Of a stretch of 53,590 nt of DNA, positions 40,912 to 48,958 are shown piece by piece. The position numbers and the translations under genes are program-made. The number at the start of each line of letters is the position of its first letter. The first letter of the stretch is position 1. This DNA is from Verrucomicrobiaceae bacterium (lineage in GTDB: Bacteria > Verrucomicrobiota > Verrucomicrobiia > Verrucomicrobiales > Verrucomicrobiaceae): contig JAEUHN010000023.1 of the NCBI GenBank assembly GCA_016795365.1, positions 1-53,590 on the forward strand, written 5' to 3'. Under the pieces are notes generated by a model. The model had not been told where the DNA came from. It saw only the letters and a program-made list of their open reading frames with translations, and ran no database searches.

Positions 40912-41607
40912 ATGCCTGAATCCCCCGCCATTTCCGTCGTCGTGCCCCTCTACAATGAAGAAGACAATGTCGTCGCCATGCAGCGCGAATTGGCCGAGGC
41001 ACTCGCCGGAATCGACTACGAACTCGTGCTCGTGGATGATGGTTCCAGCGATGCCACCGTCGCCCGCATCGAGCGCAACGACCGCGTGCGCCTGCTCTGC
41101 TTTGAGAAGAACGCTGGCCAAAGCGCCGCGATGCACGCAGGCATTCATTCGGCACGCGGCGCGGTGATCGTCACCATCGATGGCGACCTGCAAAACGATC
41201 CCAAGGACATCCCGGCACTGGTGAAAAAGCTCGACGAGGGATTCGACCTCGCATGCGGCTATCGCGCCAAGCGCAAAGATACAGCCTTCAAGCGCGTGCA
41301 AAGCCGCATCGCCAACTTCGTGCGCAGCCGTTTCATCGGCGATGGCGTGCGTGATACCGGTTGCACGCTCAAGGCGATGAAACGCGAGTGCCGCGAGGCA
41401 TTGCTGCCCTTCAATGGCATGCACCGCTTCATTCCCGCCCTGATCGCCAACATGGGCTTCAAGGTCACCGAGATGCCCGTCAATCATCGCCCACGCGTTG
41501 CTGGCGTGAGCAAGTATGGTTTCGGCAACCGCGCCCTCCGTGCCACGATGGATATGCTCGGCGTGCGCTGGTTGAATTCTCGTCGCGTGCGTTACCGCGT
41601 TAAGTAA
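40912..41607 (+). CDS. GT2 family, polyprenyl-phosphate sugar transferase-like
   Basis: A 231-residue GT-A glycosyltransferase (236 if the overlapping GTG at 40897 is used). Seen: ISVVVPLYNEEDNVVAM, YELVLVDDGSSDATVARI, VTIDGDLQNDPKDIPAL (DxD-like nucleotide-sugar site), YRAKRKDT, DTGCTLKAMKRE and MPVNHRPRVAGVSKYGFGNR, all characteristic of dolichol-/undecaprenyl-phosphate mannose/glucose synthases (Dpm1/ArnC-like). It has no C-terminal membrane pair, so it is the soluble type. Likely supplies the donor for the GT39-like protein upstream. Confidence 0.9.
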   Translation: MPESPAISVVVPLYNEEDNVVAMQRELAEALAGIDYELVLVDDGSSDATVARIERNDRVRLLCFEKNAGQSAAMHAGIHSARGAVIVTIDGDLQNDPKDIPALVKKLDEGFDLACGYRAKRKDTAFKRVQSRIANFVRSRFIGDGVRDTGCTLKAMKRECREALLPFNGMHRFIPALIANMGFKVTEMPVNHRPRVAGVSKYGFGNRALRATMDMLGVRWLNSRRVRYRVK

Positions 41608-41619
41608 AGCCAGGCCGCG

Positions 41620-42531
41620 TCACGGAACGAACGGCGCGAGCACATTCCTCGCGACACGCAGCGCACGCTGACGGCCTTCCAGCGTTTTGCCGAAGGTGTC
41701 GTCTTCCACCTCGATGCACACGGGGCCGTCGTAACCGGTCTCCATCAGCACGCCCATGAAGTTCGCCCAGTTGATCTCACCGTAGCCGGGAAGGCGCGGC
41801 TGATGCCACTCCAGAGGATGTGCGAAGACACCGACTTCATTGAGCTTGCTCTGGTAGAGCTTCACATCCTTCGCGTGCATGTGGAAGAGCTTGTGCTTGA
41901 ACTCATGCAGCGCGCTCGCAGGCTCCATGAATTGCAGCGCGAAGTGTGAGGGATCAAAGTTCAGGCCGAAGTTCGGCGAGTCGATGTCGCTGAACGCGCG
42001 CCGCCAGATCGCCGGAGTGGTGAGCAAGTTCTTGCCGCCGGGCCATTCGTCCTTGGTGAACTTCATCGGGCAGTTCTCGATCGCGATGCGCACGCCGTTG
42101 TCTTCAGCGAACTTGATGATCGGACGCCAGGTCTCCAGAAAGCGCGGCCAGTTGTCGTCCACGGTCTTGGTCCAATCGCGACCGACGAATCCCGTGGTCG
42201 TGTTGAGCCCCAGCATCCGCGTAGCCACGATCAGCTTCTTGAAATGCTCGATCATCGGGGCCGTGTCAGCCACGGGATCGAGCATGTTCGGGTAGTAGCC
42301 CACCGCGCTGATGCCCACGCCGTGCTTCGCACACAAGCCATTCACGTCATCGGCTTGCGCCTGCGTGAAGTCCGTCACGTCGATGTGCGTCACCCCTGCA
42401 TACTTGCGCTCCGCCTTGCCCACCGGCCAGCAGCAAAGCTCCACACACTTGAAGCCTTCGCTCGAAGCAAAAGACAAGACTTGTTCCAAAGACTGATCGT
42501 GAAGAATAGCGCTGACGAATCCGAGTTTCAT
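41620..42531 (-). CDS. Sugar phosphate isomerase/epimerase-type TIM barrel
   Basis: A 303-residue xylose isomerase-like / AP endonuclease 2 fold protein. Seen: KLGFVSAILHD at the first strand, GFKCVELCCWP, ISAVGYYPNML, VRIAIENCPM, FGLNFDPSHFALQ and DGPVCIEVED, spaced as barrel strands with metal-binding E and H residues. The family includes myo-inositol and sugar epimerases/isomerases; substrate unknown. MKLGFV at 42529-42531 preferred over the ATG 12 bp upstream. Convergent with the GT2 gene. Confidence 0.85.
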   Translation of the reverse strand: MKLGFVSAILHDQSLEQVLSFASSEGFKCVELCCWPVGKAERKYAGVTHIDVTDFTQAQADDVNGLCAKHGVGISAVGYYPNMLDPVADTAPMIEHFKKLIVATRMLGLNTTTGFVGRDWTKTVDDNWPRFLETWRPIIKFAEDNGVRIAIENCPMKFTKDEWPGGKNLLTTPAIWRRAFSDIDSPNFGLNFDPSHFALQFMEPASALHEFKHKLFHMHAKDVKLYQSKLNEVGVFAHPLEWHQPRLPGYGEINWANFMGVLMETGYDGPVCIEVEDDTFGKTLEGRQRALRVARNVLAPFVP

Positions 42532-42729
42532 GAGTGCCTTCATCGAAGCCAGAGACCACCGGCTTTCAAGAAGGTCGCGACATCAAATGGCTGACCTTCA
42601 GCACCATGCCCTTGCAGAGATGATCTCGCACGCGCGTCGTTCGGCAATCTGTGAAGCATTCCTGTGTCCACCTTGAATCCCCGCGGTATTAAGCGTTTGA
42701 TTTCTTGTTGTGCCAATTCGACTACTCAT

Positions 42730-42735
42730 AAGGAG
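42730..42735 (+). promoter_or_regulatory. Strong Shine-Dalgarno site of the TIR gene
   Basis: AAGGAGATATACCTACT precedes the ATG; AAGGAG is a full anti-16S match, which is unusual in this window, where most genes have weak or no such site. It marks the gene as foreign in style. Confidence 0.65.
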
Positions 42736-42746
42736 ATATACCTACT

Positions 42747-43802
42747 ATGAAAAGAGATCGTCTTGTTCAACTTCGACTCCTCAGACAACTTCGTGAAGGA
42801 GCTAAGGACCCAAGTCTTGATGATCTGCCCGACGACCTGGTCTGCTACAACGCAGCCTTGCTGATTGAAGACGGACACATAAAAGGAGTTGCTCGCAAAG
42901 GCTCAGATCGAAGGTATTCCAGCGCAAAGCTAACCGCGATCACAAGCTCGGGCCACGATCTGCTTGAGAGTCTCGAAAAGGAGTTCAATGCCCCTACGAT
43001 GAAAGTAGAGGATGACGATTCAGAGGCGCTGAAGGTGTTTATTAGCCATGCCAGTGCTGACGCCGACGTTGCTGAGAAGCTCGCTAAGCTGCTGTGTTTC
43101 GCACTCTCGCTTCCTCCTGAAGACATTCGATGCACAAGTGTTGATGGCTTTAGATTCCCTGTCGGAGCAGCGTTTGGTTCACAGATTAGGCGTGAGGTCG
43201 TAAAAGCAAAAGCCTTGGTCGGGATAATCACGCCAGTGAGCATTCGGTCACCGTATGTTCTGTTCGAGCTGGGGGCACGCTGGGGAACCAAGTTTCCCTT
43301 GTTTCCGGTTTTGGCATGTGGTGCGACTCCCGTTGATCTCGAGGGTCCGCTTCAAGAGCTCAATGTGGTTTCCCTGAGTAAGGCCACAGATGTCTTTCAA
43401 CTCCTCGACGAGATTGCAGAAACCGTTGGTGCGGCACTTCTTCGTCCAGCAGTGCTTTCCGCTGAAATTGATAAACTCTGTAGCGTTTCACAGCTCTCAA
43501 AGCCGAAGCCTGATGAGCCAACAGTCTCGACGGGGATGTCTGCCGACCAGTTTGATCATGACACGAGGACTGGATGGTATGTCCATAGGAAGAGCCTTAC
43601 AAAGTATTGTCCTCAATGCATGCTGGAAAAGCCACCAACCTACTCTCCGCTTGTGGATCAAAAAGGCGATGGTGGATGGCAGTGCATGGTCTCTGGATGC
43701 AAAGGATACTTTCCTACAATTGAAAAACAGGAAAGGAGCGCGGCTGAATCTCAAGCTAGAGCTGAGCGTGGCCGCGCCATGAGAAGACGCCTAATTTATT
43801 AG
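42747..43802 (+). CDS. TIR-domain protein with DUF2513-like N-terminus and C-terminal zinc ribbon
   Basis: A 351-residue protein in three parts. Residues 1-80 resemble the winged-helix DUF2513 family (MKRDRLVQLRLLRQLREG; LTAITSSGHDLLESL). Residues 95-190 are a TIR domain: LKVFISHASADADVAEKLAK, an alphaB-like region, and RSPYVLFELGARWG carrying the catalytic-type glutamate of NAD-cleaving TIR effectors. The C-terminus has a ribbon with YCPQC and WQCMVSGCKGYF. TIR proteins of bacteria are often NADase or signal-producing modules of anti-phage systems. It stands alone between a core gene and a sulfatase, with lower GC than its neighbours, so it is a probable transferred orphan defense gene. Confidence 0.8.
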   Translation: MKRDRLVQLRLLRQLREGAKDPSLDDLPDDLVCYNAALLIEDGHIKGVARKGSDRRYSSAKLTAITSSGHDLLESLEKEFNAPTMKVEDDDSEALKVFISHASADADVAEKLAKLLCFALSLPPEDIRCTSVDGFRFPVGAAFGSQIRREVVKAKALVGIITPVSIRSPYVLFELGARWGTKFPLFPVLACGATPVDLEGPLQELNVVSLSKATDVFQLLDEIAETVGAALLRPAVLSAEIDKLCSVSQLSKPKPDEPTVSTGMSADQFDHDTRTGWYVHRKSLTKYCPQCMLEKPPTYSPLVDQKGDGGWQCMVSGCKGYFPTIEKQERSAAESQARAERGRAMRRRLIY

Positions 43803-43847
43803 TGTCATGGTGAAGTGTTCGTCTCGTCCTTATGAGCGATACCCCAC

Positions 43848-45515
43848 TCACCTCCCAGCCCGCACAAATTCACCCTCGGTGAGGATGCCGTCGTGGTCCT
43901 TGTCGAAGGTGGGGAAGCGCTTTCTGCCCTCGACTTCGCTGGGGAACTTGTGCAGGTATTCCTCGAGCGTGAGCTTGCTGTCCTTGTTGAGGTCCTTCTG
44001 TTTGAAGATGACGTGGCGGTCGTTGGTGGCGGGAGATTTGCCTTTGGGAGCTGCCTTGCCTTTGGCAGGGACGGGAGCACGGCCTTCCTGGGGCTTGCCG
44101 GTTTCGGCGGCGCGCTCACGAGCGGGACTCGGCGGCAAGGTCTTCACCCAGGCGATGGCCTTCTCGGTCAGCGACTTCACCACTTCAGGATTCGCGCGGG
44201 CGACATCGTGTGCTTCACCGGCATCTTTGGGGATGTTGTAGAGCTGCGCATCGGTGCCCTTGTGGCTGACGAAGAGTTTCCAGTCGCCATCGCGCACGGC
44301 GAGCATGGGTGGCATGTAGCCGTCGTCAGGGCCTTGCACATTGAAGAGCCATTCCCAGTTCAGCGCCTTGTTGCGCGGGCGTGACTGGCCAAGCCAGATG
44401 TCACTCACATCTTCGCCGTCAGGGTTCACGTTGGCGGGAACATCGACACCAGCGAGCTTGCAGATGGTGGGCAGGAAATCGACGCCGCCCATCACACTCG
44501 TTTCATCGCGACGACCAGCGGGCACTTTGCCGGGCCAGCGCACGAGGCCGAAGGTGCGGATGCCGCCTTCATACATGCTGCGCTTGCGGGCGCGCAGTGG
44601 ACCGGTGTTGCCCACGCCGCCGTTGGAGGCGTTCTTGATGCGATAGTCCTCGGCGCCGTTGTCGCTGGAGAAGAAGATGATGGTATTGTCGGCGAGCTTC
44701 ATCTCTTCGAGTGCAGTGAAGAGGCGACCAAGCTCCGCGTCGAGATTGGTTAGCGAGGCGCAGAAGACTTGCATCTGCCGTGCCAGGTCCGGGGCCTTGG
44801 CGAGATACTTTTGCATCCATGGCCCAAACCCTGGGTCGTCGGCTTTCGGCGCGAGCGAGGCATAGACGGCGAGCTGCTCGGGTGTCGGCTTCAACGTGGC
44901 GTGCGGCAGCAGCGTCCAGGCATTGACGTAGAAGGGCTGGTCCTTGTGCTCGCGGATGAACTTGATCGTTTCGTCCACGATGAGTCCGGTGCTCTTGGCC
45001 CAGAAATACTCCTCGCCCTGCTCCGTGAACGGGGTGCCGTTGGAGACGGTGGTGCGTGAGACATCGATTCCGTAGGCCTCCGGCGGCGGTGCCTGATCAC
45101 CGCTACCGAGATGCCATTTGCCAAAGTGTGCAGTCGCGTAGCCCGCGCCCTTCAGGAGCTTCGGCAGCGTGGTGACTTGCGGATCGAGCCAGTCGGGCAT
45201 CGAGCGCGCGACATTGCTGGCGTGATCAGCGAAGTGTCCATGCACAAGATGACGCGACGGGTAGTGCGAGGTCATGAAGGCGCAGCGACTTGGCGAACAT
45301 ACCGTGGCCGCTACATAGAACTGACGGATCCAGGTGCCCTGTGACGCAAACTTGTCGAGGTTCGGCGTCTTCACATACGGATGCCCGGCGAAATGCGCGT
45401 CTCCCCAGCCCTGGTCGTCGGTGAGAATGAAGATGATGTTGGGTTTCCTGCCCTCGGCAGCGATGCACACTGCGCTAAACACACAGCAGAAAACAACAAA
45501 TGGTAACAGTCTCAT
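43848..45515 (-). CDS. Secreted sulfatase with EF-hand tail
   Basis: A 555-residue arylsulfatase-type hydrolase. Seen: signal peptide LLPFVVFCCVFSAVCIAA, RKPNIIFILTDDQGWGD (metal-binding Asp pair), the formylglycine motif CSPSR within TVCSPSRCAFMTSHYPSRH, FGKWHLG, and FSSDNGAE. The first metal loops are intact, so it should be active once matured by an anaerobic or FGE-type enzyme. The C-terminal ~80 residues are a pair of EF-hand-like calcium loops (DLNKDSKLTLEEYL and DKDHDGILTEGEF) separated from the catalytic part by a proline/alanine-rich linker. Sulfatase expansion is typical of Verrucomicrobia and Planctomycetes; the substrate is unknown. Confidence 0.92.
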   Translation of the reverse strand: MRLLPFVVFCCVFSAVCIAAEGRKPNIIFILTDDQGWGDAHFAGHPYVKTPNLDKFASQGTWIRQFYVAATVCSPSRCAFMTSHYPSRHLVHGHFADHASNVARSMPDWLDPQVTTLPKLLKGAGYATAHFGKWHLGSGDQAPPPEAYGIDVSRTTVSNGTPFTEQGEEYFWAKSTGLIVDETIKFIREHKDQPFYVNAWTLLPHATLKPTPEQLAVYASLAPKADDPGFGPWMQKYLAKAPDLARQMQVFCASLTNLDAELGRLFTALEEMKLADNTIIFFSSDNGAEDYRIKNASNGGVGNTGPLRARKRSMYEGGIRTFGLVRWPGKVPAGRRDETSVMGGVDFLPTICKLAGVDVPANVNPDGEDVSDIWLGQSRPRNKALNWEWLFNVQGPDDGYMPPMLAVRDGDWKLFVSHKGTDAQLYNIPKDAGEAHDVARANPEVVKSLTEKAIAWVKTLPPSPARERAAETGKPQEGRAPVPAKGKAAPKGKSPATNDRHVIFKQKDLNKDSKLTLEEYLHKFPSEVEGRKRFPTFDKDHDGILTEGEFVRAGR

Positions 45516-45560
45516 GGCGCGGCCTTAACGAAGCCAGCACCGATAACTCACCACAAAAAT

Positions 45561-46421
45561 TCAGCTCTCGCCGCGCACCTCGATCACATACTCGCGAGCC
45601 GCGCGCAACGTCTCGCCAGCCACATCGGCACGTGCCTTCGCGAAGGGCGGACGGAACCATGGAAAGCTGCCCATAAGATCGGGCGTGACAAGCACCTGTC
45701 CATCACACCTCTTGCCTGCTCCGATGCCGATGGTGCTCATCTTTACCCGTTCGGTGATCGTCGCCGTGACCTCGGGCATCATGCTTTCCAGCACACAAGC
45801 ACAGGCACCGGCTTCATCGAGAGCGATGGCGTCGGCAAGCAACAAGGCAGCGCCTTCGGCAGTTTTGCCCTTCTTTTTGTAGCCGCCTTCCTCCACCACG
45901 CTCTGGGGTAACATGCCGATGTGCCCAACAAACGGGATTCCCGCTGCAATGATGGCTTTTACTTGAGCCAGCATCGACACTCCACCCTCCAGCTTCACCG
46001 CCGATGCTCCAGCCTCCATTAGCCGCCGAGCATTGTGAACGGCCATCTCCGGCGTGATGTAGCTGTGATAGGGCAGGTCGGCGATGACCGGTGCGCGAGT
46101 CTGCGCACGACACACGGCCCGCGTGTGGTGCAGCATGTCATCCATGGTCACACCTGTCGTGTCTGGCAATCCCAGCACCACCATGCCCAGCGAATCTCCC
46201 ACGAGCATGAGATCAACGCCCGCCTCATCAAGCAGCCTAGCCGTGGGATAATCGTAGCAGGTCAACACCGCGAGGGGGGGACCGCTGCGCTTCCGTGAGG
46301 CAAGTTCGGAAAGAGACGAGAGCACGGCAGGATGGAGAGAATTCGAGTGAGTGCCGAAGGGATTCTGAGGTGAAGGCGTGAACTTCAGCCCAGGCTTTAA
46401 CTGGAACTCGTCATTGGTCAT
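45561..46421 (-). CDS. panB: 3-methyl-2-oxobutanoate hydroxymethyltransferase
   Basis: First step of pantothenate biosynthesis: transfers a hydroxymethyl group from 5,10-methylene-THF to ketoisovalerate. Seen: LTCYDYPTARLLDEAGVD, LMLVGDSLGMVVLGLPDTT (metal Asp), ADLPYHSY, GASAVKLEGG, PFVGHIGMLPQ, ESMMPEV and TIGIGAGKRCDGQVLV. It has the usual ~265-residue core plus ~25 extra N-terminal residues. Last gene of the minus-strand run thiL-tsaE-tsaB-ylbF-panB. Confidence 0.97.
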   Translation of the reverse strand: MTNDEFQLKPGLKFTPSPQNPFGTHSNSLHPAVLSSLSELASRKRSGPPLAVLTCYDYPTARLLDEAGVDLMLVGDSLGMVVLGLPDTTGVTMDDMLHHTRAVCRAQTRAPVIADLPYHSYITPEMAVHNARRLMEAGASAVKLEGGVSMLAQVKAIIAAGIPFVGHIGMLPQSVVEEGGYKKKGKTAEGAALLLADAIALDEAGACACVLESMMPEVTATITERVKMSTIGIGAGKRCDGQVLVTPDLMGSFPWFRPPFAKARADVAGETLRAAREYVIEVRGES

Positions 46422-46463
46422 TTGTCATACCACGCCCGACTAACCAAAGGCCAAACGGCTGCC

Positions 46464-46877
46464 TTAGTGATGGCAACCACAGCCTTCGCCGCAGCCACCA
46501 CCCGCCTTGCCCCAGACTTCCTCTTCCGTGGGCACGTGACCTTTCTCAAGCGTCTTGGTGACGTAACCATTCACAGTTTCAGCGATGCCTTGGAGAATCT
46601 GCTGAGCCTCGACAAAAGCGACGATCGCCGGGTGTGCATCGCAGCGGTTTTGAAGGTCATCGAACTGACGCTGCTCGATCGCGGTCGGCTCTTCGCCGTC
46701 ATGACTCTTGCGATGCAGGGCACGGCCCATGGTCGCCATCTCGCGATACAGGCTGACGGCGTCTTCATCGGCCAGGAAAGCCTCGGCTTGTTCACGAGCG
46801 TTGCGCACTTCCTCATCGGCCACGATGGCTTCGCAGAGGTCTTGGATGCGGGATTCGATAGTGGGGGCGGCGGTCAT
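46464..46877 (-). CDS. YlbF-family regulator with cysteine/histidine tail
   Basis: A 137-residue helical protein. The core (DLCEAIVADEEVRNAREQAE; VSLYREMATMGRALHRK; QRQFDDLQNRCDAHPAI) has the YlbF/YmcA (Com_YlbF) layout. It ends with WGKAGGGCGEGCGCHH, a metal-binding-like tail absent from Bacillus YlbF. ATG at 46875-46877 chosen; the open frame upstream (to 46976) overlaps nothing but lacks family similarity. In Bacillus these proteins tune RNA processing, with a role in Fe-S linked complexes, so the tail may bind a cluster; that is inference. Confidence 0.8.
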   Translation of the reverse strand: MTAAPTIESRIQDLCEAIVADEEVRNAREQAEAFLADEDAVSLYREMATMGRALHRKSHDGEEPTAIEQRQFDDLQNRCDAHPAIVAFVEAQQILQGIAETVNGYVTKTLEKGHVPTEEEVWGKAGGGCGEGCGCHH

Positions 46878-46976
46878 AGGGCGGCGAGAATAAACGCGAA
46901 TGCGCAGCGTGCCTGCGATTTGTGCAGATTCTTCAAGCCCGCCCAAGTCCCAGCCTTCACGGCCATCGGAGAGCAC

Positions 46977-47606
46977 CTAGACCTTCGCGCCCATGGTCGG
47001 AGTCTTTGCCGTCGTGATGAAGGCCGCCTGGACATAGAGAGGCTCCAGATGATCGGCTTCCACCAATCCCGCGCGCAAGCCATGCCTCGCCAGCCGAACG
47101 GCACTCGGAACCGCCACAGCCACCTGCGGAAGCGCCAGCGGGGCCTTGCCATCGCTAGTCAACACCGACACGCCAGTATGCTCTTCCAGCCACGCTCGAA
47201 GACCCTGCTCATCGAGCAACACCAAGTCCGCTTCCAGTTGGCAGTCGTGCGCTCGAGCGGCGTAAAATTTACCCCTTCGCGCATCGCCGATCACCGCGTA
47301 AGCACCGTCGTCGAGCGCAGCGATGCTGGGCAATCCATGAACCGGCACGCCCCGCGACAACGCCACTCCATAGGCTGCGGCAATGCTGATGCGCACGCCC
47401 GTGTAACTCCCCGGCCCCGTGCCCACCACGATGGACTGGAGTTGATCGCCCGCCAATTCCAGCGCCTCAGCCAAGGGGCCGTAGAGCATGGAATTGTGCG
47501 AGCGCTCGGACGTGAAGTCCGACTCATAAGCCACCGATCCATCTTCACGGACCACAGCGATGTGTCCGCGAGAGGTGGAGAGATCAATGCCGAGCACGCA
47601 CTTCAT
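46977..47606 (-). CDS. tsaB: tRNA t6A biosynthesis protein TsaB
   Basis: Non-catalytic partner of TsaD in forming N6-threonylcarbamoyladenosine. Seen: VLGIDLSTSRGHIAV, ERSHNSMLYGPL, VVGTGPGSYTGVRISIAAAYG (family signature), IGDARRGKFYAA. The length of 209 aa is near normal. Its ATG overlaps the tsaE stop (ATGA), and tsaE overlaps thiL, so the genes are tightly coupled. TsaD and TsaC are not in the window. Confidence 0.95.
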   Translation of the reverse strand: MKCVLGIDLSTSRGHIAVVREDGSVAYESDFTSERSHNSMLYGPLAEALELAGDQLQSIVVGTGPGSYTGVRISIAAAYGVALSRGVPVHGLPSIAALDDGAYAVIGDARRGKFYAARAHDCQLEADLVLLDEQGLRAWLEEHTGVSVLTSDGKAPLALPQVAVAVPSAVRLARHGLRAGLVEADHLEPLYVQAAFITTAKTPTMGAKV

Positions 47607-48019
47607 GGTTGGATGCGCGTAACACGTCGCCCGCCTTCTGGCAAGGCCTCCAACCGATACCATTGGGCGTGATCGGGCAGCAGCGCAGGAAACAGGTCCG
47701 CCCATTCCACCACCACGATCCCCGGCTGATCGAGATACTCATCCCAGCCAATCGAGAGCAGGTCGGCCTCGCGTTCCATTCGATAGAAGTCGAAGTGAAA
47801 CACCGGCAGTCGCGCGCGCTGATACTCGTGCACCAAACTGAATGTAGGACTCGTGACTTCTTCGTTCGATCCCAGTCCATCGAGCAATCCCTTCACCACA
47901 TGCGTCTTGCCGGCACCAAGCTGACCGCACAACGCGATCACGTCGCCTTCACGCAGCCCCTGCGCCAGCGAGGCTCCCCAGGCGAGGGTTTCTTCGGGTG
48001 ATGCGAGATGGGTGCTCAT
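47603..48019 (-). CDS. tsaE: tRNA t6A biosynthesis ATPase TsaE
   Basis: A 138-residue P-loop ATPase. Seen: ALCGQLGAGKTHVVKGL (Walker A), VTSPTFSLVHEY, VFHFDFYRM and VVVEWADLFP, diagnostic of TsaE. ATG at 48017-48019 (MSTHLAS) chosen. It overlaps thiL by 4 bp and tsaB by 4 bp. Confidence 0.95.
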   Translation of the reverse strand: MSTHLASPEETLAWGASLAQGLREGDVIALCGQLGAGKTHVVKGLLDGLGSNEEVTSPTFSLVHEYQRARLPVFHFDFYRMEREADLLSIGWDEYLDQPGIVVVEWADLFPALLPDHAQWYRLEALPEGGRRVTRIQP

Positions 48020-48906
48020 GCGTCCTTGGCAAAGTGATCCCAACCACGGCTAGCGAAGCTTGGCAAGCGTCCGGCACCGATCTTCACGAGCGATCCAATC
48101 TTCGTCAGTGGCGTATCGAACTCCAGCTTCCAATCCCCCATCAACTCGTCCGCCGACTCCGCCGCGATGGAGAACAGGAGTTCATAGTCCTCACCATCGC
48201 CCCAGGCTTGGGCTGGCGTGCAACTCTCGGTGCAGGGCAGCGCCGCTTCGTCGATGATGAACTCGACACCACTCGCCTTGGCCAGTCGCGGCAAATCCTT
48301 CGCCAGTCCATCGCTCAGATCCATCATCGCGCTCGGAGGATAGAACTGCTTGAGCCAGCGAGCCTCTTCCAAGCGTGGCTCGAAAGTGAAGTGTTTGCCT
48401 TGGATCGAACCACCGAGCCAACCGGTCACGAACAGCACATCTCCTGCCCACGCCCCCGAGCGGCTGATCCATTCGCCTCCCACCTCGCCCATCATCGACA
48501 CCGAGATCATGCACACGGGTCCCCGGCAGGTCTCGCCTCCAACGATGCTGACGTTGTATCGTTTGGCCAGCTCACTCATGCCACGATAGACCTCCTCCAC
48601 CCAGGCGACATCCAAGTCAGGCCGCAGCACGAGAGTGATGAGCGCATGTTGCGGCAGACCACCCATGGAAGCGATGTCACTGATCACACGCGCAAGCGCC
48701 TTGCGCCCGATGAGTTCCGGTTTCGCATCAGGAAGAAAGTGAACGCCCTCAATAATCGCATCGGTCTTCAACAGCACCGGATCAGGCGATCCTTTCACCA
48801 CCGCACAGTCGTCTCCGACTCCCGCAAGCACATCGCTCCGGCGCGGCAAATGCTGGGTGAGCCGGTGGATCAATTCATCTTCGCCAATGTCGCGCAGGGT
48901 GGGCAT
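48016..48906 (-). CDS. thiL: Thiamine-monophosphate kinase
   Basis: Phosphorylates thiamine monophosphate to the pyrophosphate cofactor. Seen: DELIHRLTQHL near the start, VLAGVGDDCAVV, LLKTDAIIEGVHF, ARVISDIASMGGLP, ISVSMMGEV, SAMMDLSDGLAKDLPRLA and WGDGEDYELLF. The length of 296 aa is slightly short but complete. First gene of the run that continues into tsaE and tsaB; the pairing of thiL with t6A genes is a chance operon partnership seen in many bacteria. Confidence 0.95.
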   Translation of the reverse strand: MPTLRDIGEDELIHRLTQHLPRRSDVLAGVGDDCAVVKGSPDPVLLKTDAIIEGVHFLPDAKPELIGRKALARVISDIASMGGLPQHALITLVLRPDLDVAWVEEVYRGMSELAKRYNVSIVGGETCRGPVCMISVSMMGEVGGEWISRSGAWAGDVLFVTGWLGGSIQGKHFTFEPRLEEARWLKQFYPPSAMMDLSDGLAKDLPRLAKASGVEFIIDEAALPCTESCTPAQAWGDGEDYELLFSIAAESADELMGDWKLEFDTPLTKIGSLVKIGAGRLPSFASRGWDHFAKDA

Positions 48907-48958
48907 GGAAGGCGCTTTGATAGCACTCGCGAGTCATTCATCATCGAAAAACACGCGC

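Noticed and set aside
46422..47672. Plus-strand frame of over 400 codons across the ylbF-tsaB region
   Set aside because: It is antisense to clearly recognised genes (tsaB, YlbF-like) and has the composition of a shadow frame.
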